Shown: piece by piece, positions 30,776 through 39,117 of the stretch
Layout of the letters: the number at the start of each line of letters is the position of its first letter
How positions within the stretch are numbered: the first letter of the stretch is position 1
Assembly: GCA_013115135.1 (NCBI GenBank)
Contig: JABANP010000494.1
Location: 1-39,117, forward strand
DNA: 39,117 bases
Source of the DNA: Perkinsus olseni
Taxonomy: Eukaryota > Perkinsozoa > Perkinsida > Perkinsidae
Direction: 5' to 3'
Position numbers and translations under genes: made by a program
Notes under the pieces: model-generated
The model's input: only the letters and a program-made list of their open reading frames with translations
The model's database searches: none
What the model was told of the DNA's origin: nothing

Positions 30776-30924
30776 CCTAGATTCTCACCGCGAGGTCTCC
30801 TCAGAAGCCCCCAACGCCCGAAACCGAGCAATAGATGAGTCGAGTGGGCACTACTGGCCCGAGTTCGATGGCTCGTCTCAGGCTCTAGGGGCGATGGGCA
30901 ATGAGCACGCATGCGCACATGGCT

Positions 30925-30937
30925 TGTACGTGCGTGC
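30925..30937 (+). promoter_or_regulatory. 13-base upstream motif, variant TGTACGTGCGTGC
   Basis: It ends 46 nt before the ATG at 30984. A related GCACGCATGCGCACA lies 10 nt further upstream. Confidence 0.65.
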
Positions 30938-30983
30938 TGAATCGCCTACCGCACCATTTCCAACTCGTGGATTCCTTCATACC

Positions 30984-31109
30984 ATGAGACTCTTCCGACT
31001 GTGCTGCTGCAGCGCTCTTCTAGTACTTGCAAAACAGTCTATCGCCTCCAAGGACGTTCCCGCTGAGATCTTGGAGGTCTCCAAGTGGTACCCAATCTCG
31101 GACGCCTAG
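30984..31109 (+). CDS. short secreted protein, 41 residues, with open frame beyond TAG
   Basis: The signal peptide MRLFRLCCCSALLVLAKQSI is followed by a short chain ending PISDA and a TAG at 31107. The same frame then stays open for another 71 codons to 31322 with protein-like composition (SSIGEKAAEGNAIPFMRLL). The gene may therefore have been longer, with TAG as a nonsense change, a read-through site or an error. It shares the 13-base motif and spacing with its neighbours but not their sequence. Confidence 0.65.
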   Translation: MRLFRLCCCSALLVLAKQSIASKDVPAEILEVSKWYPISDA

Positions 31110-31322
31110 CCGCTCGTGGATGACAAGAACAGTTCGATCGGCGAGAAGGCCGCTGAAGGTAACGCCATTCCTTTCATGAGACTACTGGCGCCCATTCTCT
31201 CTACGAACGACGGTGAAAACGAAGAAAGTCGGCCGTCCTTCCGAGGTGGTCATGCTGTCCAAATCGATTGGCTCGAGCTACAAGACTGGGCGAGTCCGAT
31301 GAGCACAAGCCATGGCGAATGA

Positions 31323-32586
31323 TGGCACAATGATAGCAATCTCGTTCGACAACATCATCACATTCATTTCGAATTCTCTTTATCGTAGTCCTTTTCCGTG
31401 CTCTATTGCGTGAGTCTCCGCACGCCAACACCAACTCATTGCCCATCGCCCCTCAGAGACTTTCGATCGATGCGAATTGATAATTCACGACTTGAGTTTA
31501 GTCTGAAGGCTCTTCTGAGTAGCAGCATCATTGACTGCTCATAACGATGCTATTCACGTCTGAAATGAAAGTTTAAAACTGTGACAAGTGGCCACTTCCG
31601 TCAAGGGCCCCTAAGCTGAGGAGTCCTTCGAGAAGTGGTTACCCAAGAGAGGTCACGTAGAAGCCACTGTTCCTTGACGCCGCCCTAAAGAGGCCACTTA
31701 ATGGGCCAAGGTTTGCACTGTCACTGATCGAGATAGTGGGAAATACCGAAATCAGATCTTCAGAATACATCCCCTCGCCTCGTAATTGCTCCAACAGGAG
31801 CTGTTCCCTCTCGCTGATAAGCGAGAAGCCCTCTTCTTCCACTCAGAAAAACACAACAGTCACGGCCTTGATATTGCGTGCCTTGATACCAAGTCACGAC
31901 CTCTACAGCGAAGGAAAGCAATACCAACACTGCAAAAACAATAAAAGTCTAACGTAGCCGATTACAGCAACATACCTAATACGTCCATCAGCGAAATGAG
32001 TTGACACGAGACAGATAACATACTCCAGCTCCTCATACCACACCAACCGCAATCAATGTCATGTAGCTTGCACTAAGCGTGGTCAGCAACCTCCGATTCT
32101 TGCTTCTTCATCATCAATTTGAAGAAGGAAACGACGACGCTCAGCAGTGATCGACCGGAAGAGGAACCACCGATGGTTTCATGAGACGAGTACAAGGTCT
32201 TGCCGAATAGCCCAACCAGCTATCGAGAAAAAATTTAACAATCTTTTACCTAGCGCAGTTGAGAGTAATAGCGATACAATGGGGCGATGATAGGAATGGT
32301 GCAAATACAGAAAATCTAGTGGAACTATCGCTGTAAGCACTTAGTCAAATCGCTGGTGATGATGATGGTGATAAGAAGATGACAATGGTGATGAACTACG
32401 GTACTAACAATCTCTCTTATAATGTCTATAACGTAGGAGTTTAGAAACAAGTATACTACTCGAGGAGCCGTCATCGAAAACCTTCTTAAAGAGCCATGAA
32501 CGACAACAGGCTAGAAAAATGAGACCGGAACAAAAAAACTTATGTTAGAAGGAATTATATTTCTTCCAGTTGGCCAACCAGAGAAG
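31323..32586. other. mostly non-coding; possible minus exon at 31639-31842
   Basis: A 67-codon minus frame (31842-31639), including SEREQLLLEQLRGEGMYSED, could be a terminal exon with a 3' splice site at TTTTTCTGAG. The rest holds GAT/GGTGAT microsatellite sequence near 32355 and nothing else that I can support. Confidence 0.35.
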
Positions 32587-33423
32587 CTACAGCTTGCCGT
32601 GCTTCTCACTGGCAGCAGCATACATGACCCCCAACTGTTCGATATACTGCAAGTCCTGATAGTAGTCTGATAGATTAAAATCATCAGATCCCTTCGGATC
32701 AGCCGAATTCTCGACGTGGAACAGCTCCGCTTTGCTGTGAGCATAACCACAGTTGGGGCGGCGACAGTTCCTTCCCCGGTCACAGAGCTTGGTCTTGCAC
32801 AGATTCGGTGGTCTCACGCGTAGCTCTTCGGCAGTGTGAGCGAATGCACACTTGTCACCAAAGGCGCAGTACCCCCTAGCAAAGTGCCTGCAAGCCTTAG
32901 TCTTGACCAGATACACCGGCGGCGGTGGAGCCTCGGGGTTCACGAAGTTGTTCATGACTTCACCATCAGAGTCGATCGCAGAAGAAGACAACGTCATCAT
33001 CGAAGAGGCCTCTACTGCTGGAACCGCTTCCCCTAGGCAGCTATCCAGCTCTATAGTGGGTACGGACACTGGCGTCAAGCGGCTATTGTACTTCGGGCTT
33101 GCATCAGTGTAACCGACCGACCAAGTAGAGCACCTCGAAAGCCCCGTTATTGGAACAGATGAAGTACCGTCAATCGGCATACTGGCCGAAAAGCATAAAG
33201 GGGTGTTCACCGCATAACTGGTGCTAGCCGTGGACGAAGGGGTGTTAATAATGGTGCTGACTGAACTCGTGCTACGACGGACTTTGACCGAGTCAGTCAC
33301 GATAGGCGCCGGTCTGAACTGGGAGGACTTGTGCCCCTTCGGGGTTGGCAGAATCCCATCAGCATTCTCAGGAGGCGAGTGGGGCTCTCCAACCGAGCGA
33401 GAGCTGTCATTGGAGAAGGGCAT
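32587..33423 (-). CDS. tandem CCCH zinc-finger protein
   Basis: 278 residues, apparently a single exon, starting at the first ATG (33423) after an upstream stop. The N-terminal 180 residues are low-complexity, rich in Ser, Thr and Pro. Two zinc fingers follow a KTKACRHF lead: CRHFARGYCAFGDKCAFAH (C-x7-C-x5-C-x3-H) and, after PPNLCKTKL, CDRGRNCRRPNCGYAH (C-x5-C-x4-C-x3-H). Such paired fingers, with the KT-K-C lead, bind RNA and are common in regulators of mRNA stability or translation. The layout is frequent in alveolates. The acidic C-terminal tail contains DYYQDLQYIEQ. The role is inferred from the family. Confidence 0.88.
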   Translation of the reverse strand: MPFSNDSSRSVGEPHSPPENADGILPTPKGHKSSQFRPAPIVTDSVKVRRSTSSVSTIINTPSSTASTSYAVNTPLCFSASMPIDGTSSVPITGLSRCSTWSVGYTDASPKYNSRLTPVSVPTIELDSCLGEAVPAVEASSMMTLSSSAIDSDGEVMNNFVNPEAPPPPVYLVKTKACRHFARGYCAFGDKCAFAHTAEELRVRPPNLCKTKLCDRGRNCRRPNCGYAHSKAELFHVENSADPKGSDDFNLSDYYQDLQYIEQLGVMYAAASEKHGKL

Positions 33424-33942
33424 GGAAACAAAAGGGAATCCTAACCTAGTCAACTACTACGAGATTGAGAGTTCAAGTCACAAGGCAAATCGTATAATTG
33501 AGCAGTTCCGCTTCCTACAGAAGGACTGGAACCTCCGCTGTGCTTCGCGATTAACAGGACGATCCATCTCCCAGTCACTAGGACCTAGTGTGTGAACCAC
33601 GTGAGTCTCTGCACCGATCCCCGGCGGCGGGAGTAGCGGGATTCAACGCAGAGCACACAATACCCTAGCTCGGCGCACCAGCGCAGGACTCTGCCTGAGT
33701 TATTCCGTATCTTCCCAGCTTCAACCTTAGATATTTGCGATATCCGGACATTCAAGAACTCCTCTTTCCATCCAATTCGTGTTCACAGTACCTGGCTGCC
33801 AATTAGGTTCGGATAAATCAAAGGACAGTGACCTCACAGTGACGCGAGTTGCATTGAAGAATTTGAGGAAATTCAAGTCGAAACAAGTGCGCAAGATGAT
33901 CCGAACTCAGAACACCTTTCACTGACGGTGAGTTGCCGACAA
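33424..33942. other. divergent intergenic region
   Basis: It lies between the heads of the CCCH gene (-) and the WD40 gene (+), so it probably holds both promoters. A short upstream ORF (33897-33926) precedes the WD40 start. No copy of the 13-base motif was seen. Confidence 0.5.
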
Positions 33943-36900
33943 ATGGGAAATACGCTACTCCCCTGCGGCAAACAGAAGTCCGAGAACGGTCCAGATGCCT
34001 TCAACCTCATCTTGTCGCTCTCAGCGGACGAAACTCTTGACGACCAGGAGGGAATAGCGTACAGAAATAACAGGTAACGAAAGCACGATGAGAAAAGACG
34101 ACAAACCGCGTTCGAATTCAGCGTGAATCCGCATCCTGTTTGGTCGGTTGCGGTGACCTCGGACGGGCAACAGCTCGCTGCTGCCTGTGCTGATAATCGG
34201 ATACATCTGTGGTGTCTGCTTTCTTTTGAAATAGTGATATCGCTGGCTGGCCACGGCGATGTGATATGGCAAGTAAGTCTCGGCTGGGGTTCGAATCTGG
34301 GTCGTTAGGTTACCGGGACTTGGTCATGCAGGTAGCGTACTCACCTAACGACGAGTTCCTCTTATCCTGTTCGGCTGATGGAACGTGTAGGCTCTGGGAA
34401 GTGGCGACGGGATACCCAGTGGCTATCACACGAGGCCACAGTAACTGGGTATGGGCCATTACGTGGAGTGGTAAGCGATAGGTCCCTGGTTCGATTCTTA
34501 CCGCTGCGGTTTTTTTATCAGGAGATTCCCGATACTTCGCAACGGGAGGGACAGACAGTCGCATTTGCGTCTGGGAGAGCGCAAACACCGGTAAGGCAAA
34601 CGCTACGCGAACGGGACCCCTCCTCGAACGCGGCTCAGGCATGCCGATAGCTTCCTGGCTGGCCCACGTGAAGTCCATCTCGAGCCTCGGTTTCTCCGAC
34701 CGCGACGCCAGTCGTCTCGTCAGCGTCTCCAACGACTCCACGGTGAGCCCGCTCTGTTCAACGCTATCGAAACTGCCACTATTGCATTTGAATGGAAAAG
34801 AAGTCCTCCGAAAAATGGTGCTCGAAATCATCGGATGGATGTCTCGCGATTAGCTTCTCAATTCCTAAACTCACTAAATCCAAATACCACCGTCGTTCGT
34901 TCAGATTGCAGTTTGGGATGCTTTAACGGGACACCTGCGTTGCCGTCTAGCTGGCCACGTTGGTAACATAACTTGCGTCGAAGTAAGCGACCGACGATCG
35001 CATGGTCGAGAAGGGTATGCCACTCAGGTATGCCCGATGAACGACAATCTCATTGCCACAGCGGGAGAGGATTGCTCCGTTCGACTCTGGTATTGTCCGT
35101 GTCGTCATCGTCGTGTCAGGAACATCCTTCGAGCTCAGGTCCCTCCGGGATCTTGCCGTCGATGAAGCTTACGCCAGTCGAACGTCCGACAGAGGCTACA
35201 ACATGCGTCATCACATCCTTAAAGGTCCGCAGTGAGCGGTTCAACTGAGTCGAAGAAAACGGCTAACAATCAGCCCGAGACTGATTGATTGCTTTTCGTT
35301 CTATTTCATCATTCTAGTACCACACTTCCAGGAAATCAACAACGCTAAATAATATAATTCTACGTTATTGGGCTAGGGCGGAGTGAAAGCTGCGAAAATA
35401 CTAAAATTTGCGCACACGCGGTTGTTGTTCTTTCAAAATCATCAAATTGATAGTCGAGATAAAACCGTGTTCATCGTGGCAGACGGCCGCAAAGGCATAA
35501 GACTCCGTGATCCGAATTCTTCCGATAAAGTCACCGCCCTCCCCACAGTGAGATTCTGTGTATGTGAGTTGGGACTCCAAAGCCGACAGCGGCTTAGCCT
35601 TTCACCTCTGCGTTCGTTTCCTGGGAGACTCTGCACGGATCGACATGGAGTGGTACCGCCTACAGTCCCACCGCCGGGGACTGTTAACCCCAGCGCTTGC
35701 GAACCCCAACTTGTTGAAGAACTCGAGAGGTCTTGATGATAGAGAAATTAGAAAGATGCATTATTTTTATGGATAGTATCAACACCGCAGGGACTCGTTA
35801 TTTTTACGGGAAGGATGACCACGTCTGCTGGCAGGCCATACCGAGGCTGTCCACTGCCTACAGTTCACCAACGATGGCCGCCTTCTGGCCAGCGGTGCCT
35901 CCGACGCCACCGTGAGGATCTGGCACGTTAGCGCGAAGCTCCCGAGTCTGGCTTACAAGGTTGGTCTCGAACGCATCTTTGCGCATGCGTGCAACACTAA
36001 TCTCGCCGCACGACCCTCGGGTTGTATTGCGATTGCCCCGCTCAGTTTAATGCGCATGAGTCCTGGGTACGATCACTATGTTGGAAACAAGACCGGACAA
36101 TGCTCATCACCGGCTCGACCGACGGTTTGATCGGACTTTGGTGAGTCCATTCAATTCGCGTCTGGATGTGATTCCCTGTTACTCATTATGCGCCGATCGT
36201 CCTGTGTATGCGTGCGTAGCTGATTCCCCTCGAGAGAGTAAGCTTAGAAAGGTAGAAGACTTTACACTCCTTCTCGCCTTGCGTTGGCTATGAGCAACAA
36301 CGGACGAGCAGCATTCTCGCAATTTCCCTTCTCTTCTGTAAACTAACTCTGAGAATTGTTATCGATTCCTGAATTGCTTTTGCGCGTAAAAGCGGGTCCG
36401 AGTTTCAAAATTGGTTCCTCAAACACCTTCTTTGATTCTCAGGAACGTGCCGACTGAATACCACGTTCCAGGCTCACGACCACTGGCTCTCAACACTTAC
36501 AAAGCTATGCAGGAAGAGGCGAAGGTAAGTGCCGGCTGCAGGGTTCGAACCTGTGCGGTCCAAAAGTCAACTTGCGAACTGGACCTGTTAGAGACTGTGG
36601 AAAACTTAAGCTCGTGTATGCTACCATCCTGTAGCCAATTATCAACTTGAAATCCCAGAACACTACATAGTATCGACAGTAATAGGGTTATAAACCGGTC
36701 ATTTTGGCTCCAGTAAAGCTCCTCGCCGTTTTTGTTGAGAAACGACATGAATGTCATTCAATCAGACAACCGTTATAAGATAATTCTCCATCAACTTGGC
36801 GCTCGTCCTTGGCAGGTCAAAGGCAACTCGACCGGCCCACCTACCCTCCGCGACAGAGCAAGGAACAGCGTCCTCATTGCAGTAGATCGAGGTGAGCGAC

Positions 36901-37363
36901 CTCAACCTTCACTTCATTCACTCGGAAAATGTCAGCTCGTGAAGGCTTCTCCTTCCTCATCCGCAAGGCCATCGAGATGGGCCAGGGCGGGAATGATTCT
37001 GCCATTGAAAAGTGAGACTCTTATTTCTGGGGGGTTGGTACTGAATCAGTATCGTGAAAAATATCGGCATTAAATCAGTAGTACTGATTTAATGCCGATA
37101 TTTTTTACGTCGAACACCACCTGAAAGACCAGTAGCAACGGAGATGCGTATCCCAAAACGAGAAGGAAGCGAGTCATCTACGAGACAGTCTTCGGTCTGA
37201 TCTCCAATAAAATTGATAATCAATTTTGGGATTTCGGGAAACAGCATATTCTTTCACTATTTTGCGCAAATTGAAATTTAGGTACAAAATGGAAAACGAG
37301 GAAGTCGAAGGGGAGGGAGCTAGTGAGAAGAATAGTGACGGAGAACAGCTTTCAGTAGCATAG
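33943..37363 (+). CDS. WD40-repeat protein with MGNTLLPC N-terminus
   Basis: Exons with consistent phase: 33943-34073, 34122-34272, 34332-34470, 34522-34742, 34905-34982, 35028-35089, 35139-35231, 35454-35547, 35598-35652, 35835-35959, 36046-36140, 36443-36524, 36816-36891, 36936-37011 and 37282-37363. At least six WD blades are recognisable (RLWEVATG, ICVWESA, IAVWDALTGH, VRLW, VRIWHVS, LIGLW). The start MGNTLLPCGKQK suggests N-myristoylation plus palmitoylation, hence membrane attachment. If the last intron is retained the protein stops at TGA 37013 (493 residues). If it is spliced the protein gains an acidic tail, about 519 residues. The middle exons 35139-35652 are least certain. Three introns carry tRNA-like segments. 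Confidence 0.85.
34273..34331 (+). other. 59-nt WD40 intron with tRNA-like T-arm
   Basis: Starts GTAAGTCTCGGCTGGGGTTC and contains GGTTCGAATCT. The downstream half has no obvious structure. Confidence 0.65.
34471..34521 (+). other. 51-nt WD40 intron with B box and seven-T run
   Basis: GTAAGCGATAGG, then CCCTGGTTCGATTCTTACCG, CTGCGG and TTTTTTT before ATCAG. The order is a tRNA 3' end plus Pol III terminator, here also serving as the polypyrimidine tract. Confidence 0.65.
36525..36815 (+). other. WD40 intron beginning with a tRNA-like 3' end (antisense)
   Basis: GTAAGT is followed directly by GCCGGCTGCAGGGTTCGAAC. Read on the minus strand this is a T-arm plus GCCGGC acceptor-like end; the remainder of a tRNA is missing. 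Confidence 0.6.
37057..37105. repeat. 49-nt perfect palindrome in the last WD40 intron
   Basis: Two 24-nt arms (AAAAATATCGGCATTAAATC then AGTA, and the complement) around a single G. It lies 42 nt after the first possible stop codon. Confidence 0.95.
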
Positions 37364-38366
37364 CATCAGCAGCTTCGATCCGCAGAGTGCTCACATCAGG
37401 CGTCATCCCCTGCAGAGGGAAGTCCTCAGACGGAGAAGGCGACCGATACCGATTGAAGTGCTGGCAAATTGACGGCCTTCAGGCTTCTACTCATACCATT
37501 AACGTGTTGTGATGTTGTCCCCATTCCGAGTACTGCGTTGTGTACAGTTTGCAACACCACTCGATAGAAAAACGCCACAAGTCCTGATTTGAGACTGTCG
37601 GCACCGTTGGGTTTTCCCTGTGCTCGCGGGGTGATAGACTCACGCTCAGCTCATACCAAATTTTATATCAACGGTGAGAATAGCGAATCGGAGGGCCGAT
37701 GGGAAGCTGACATACCTCTAGCGGAACGGTAGATTACTTTGAGCCTAACTACAGAGAGGAGTCGGGGCGGGCGACAGTCGGCCCGAAACCACGAGAAGGC
37801 TGTTCGAAAACTATTTCACGCGTGAAAATGAATGCCAGGTTAGATACTGAGCATTAAGATTAGAGAGGATATCGATCAGACGTGGAGCTCACGGCCCTTG
37901 TATGCGGGAAGGGGCCTTCAATAAAGTGATTCTAAAATTCAGAAGTGATTCTGGAGGAGCTTCACTCGTTTAAAGAGAACTAGAATCAATTCTGGGTTTC
38001 TTTGAAGGAGGGAAATGCGTCGCCGCTGGCGACACACCTTCCGATAACACGCTCAGCCCGACACGAACTCAATAGTGTGCTCGCATCGACTTGAAAAGGG
38101 TGATGTATAATGATTCATGTATTGAATCAGTAGAAACAGGTCCGATCTTGGATGGCATTGCCCTTCGGGTCATGTAACAATCTCCCGGTGCCGATTCAAA
38201 AATATCCTTGATGGCAGCACTACGAAACCGTAAGATATCGTCGTCGGCTTCTTGCAAAGTCTTATACAACACTCTGGACCACTGCGTCTAGCAAATGCGC
38301 CACGCACCAACATTAGGTCCTTCGGCGAAGGCGCATTCGCTGGTCACCGTCACGATAGGGAGTGCA
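37364..38366. other. mostly non-coding; possible minus exon at 38069-38272
   Basis: A minus frame including LQEADDDILRFRSAAIKD ends in a stop at 38069 and could be a terminal exon, but no partner exon was found. Confidence 0.35.
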
Positions 38367-38702
38367 TCACTTGTGCACAGAGGCATCGTCGACATCTGGC
38401 GGCGCTGCGCCCCCTGGTGCACCATTCGGGACCTTCTTTGCTCCGTCACCAGGGTCAGCAGGGCTCAGAAAGAATTCAATCTTCAGCTGCCCCCCATCCG
38501 GTGATTTCTCATCCGGGTGCTCCTCGTCCGGCGGTTTCTCACCCGGCTGCTCCTCGTCCGGCAGTTTCCCATCCGGCTGCTCCTTATCCAGCTCTTCCAA
38601 ATCCAGGCGCGGTCCACCATGCTTATTGAACCCGCGCATGCACCCGGCGGTACAATACTCAATAGCCACCAGCAAACAGAAAAAGTTCAGTAGAAGGCTC
38701 AT
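38367..38702 (-). CDS. secreted acidic Pro/Glu-rich repeat protein
   Basis: 111 residues. The signal peptide MSLLLNFFCLLVAIEYCTAG is followed by an acidic, degenerate repeat (PDGKLPDEEQPGEKPPDEEH) and a hydrophilic tail. The signal region and the GCGTCATGA start context match the Pro-rich gene at 18408. The repeats differ, so the two share a promoter-plus-signal module with different bodies. The 13-base motif lies 54 nt upstream of the ATG. Confidence 0.75.
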   Translation of the reverse strand: MSLLLNFFCLLVAIEYCTAGCMRGFNKHGGPRLDLEELDKEQPDGKLPDEEQPGEKPPDEEHPDEKSPDGGQLKIEFFLSPADPGDGAKKVPNGAPGGAAPPDVDDASVHK

Positions 38703-38756
38703 GACGCGAACCGTTTGATATTGTAGTTGCACAAAATACGGGCGGTGAACAATTTT

Positions 38757-38769
38757 GCACGCATGCACA
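38757..38769 (-). promoter_or_regulatory. 13-base upstream motif TGTGCATGCGTGC
   Basis: Exact copy, 54 nt before the ATG at 38702. Confidence 0.75.
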
Positions 38770-39117
38770 TGTGTTATCACTGCAACCCGACATTAGCGAT
38801 AATGATTAGAGGCTCTAATTTAGAGCCTGATCTTCATGATTACAGCAGTCAAAAATATTACTAGCGCTAGGGCGCATGTATATTGTGTACCTACACAATC
38901 ACAACCGGCCATAACGCCCTGTCGATCTGCCAGCAGAACTCGGAGGAAGAAGGTTTTCGGAATGGAAAACCGACGGACACCGATTGAGCACCTCGATCGA
39001 GTACCTCCGCATGTCGTCGAGCATCGCCTCCCTCTCTCGATCTCGGGCAAGGCGACAGACCAACAGCTGAGAGCAAGTTGGCTGTTTGTAAGGTCGGGAT
39101 ACTCAGCGCAGTGTAAA
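38770..39117. other. no gene seen at the right edge
   Basis: Short minus frames only, without start or splice support. Confidence 0.5.

Overview
The window is nuclear DNA from a protist with many short introns. The evidence is spliced genes with GT/AG introns of about 40 to 500 nt, a flagellar-type kinesin, a WD40 gene, a CCCH zinc-finger protein in the style seen in alveolates, and many short secreted-protein genes. I would guess an alveolate, perhaps Perkinsus-like, but the sequence does not prove it. All gene models were assembled by eye from reading frame, splice sites and phase; none has been checked against transcripts or databases.

Layout. 1-393 (-): the open end of an unidentified gene. 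917-5635 and 6888-11001 (-): two tandem paralogues of an 11-exon secreted protein of unknown family. The first has one in-frame TAG and a hAT-like transposon fragment in its second intron; the second has at least three frameshifts. 5782-6283 (-): a small hypothetical gene between them. 11-20 kb: sparse, with repeats, degenerate exons and several small secreted-protein genes (13905, 17800, 20037). 20383-26467 (-): a kinesin-9 type motor gene with at least 17 exons. 26779-27529 (-): a hypothetical gene. 27.9-30.9 kb: a tandem duplication, each unit holding a short secreted protein on + and a basic protein on -. 30984: a further secreted protein. 32587-33423 (-): CCCH zinc finger. 33943-37363 (+): WD40 gene with 14 or 15 exons. 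38367-38702 (-): a secreted protein related to the one at 17800.

Three themes stand out. First, many introns look like mobile elements. One kinesin intron has 27-nt terminal inverted repeats flanked by a repeated CAGGTG that supplies both splice sites. Several others carry tRNA-like T-arms (B boxes), and one carries a tRNA-like body with an A-box-like segment at its 5' splice site. Others contain perfect palindromes with a single-base centre. Together these suggest intron gain from transposons and tRNA-derived elements (introners). Second, a 13-base motif, TGTGCATGCGTGC or a close variant, lies 46-55 nt upstream of the ATG in five secreted-protein genes, a likely shared promoter or initiator element. 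Third, the short secreted proteins form several small families that have spread by local duplication.
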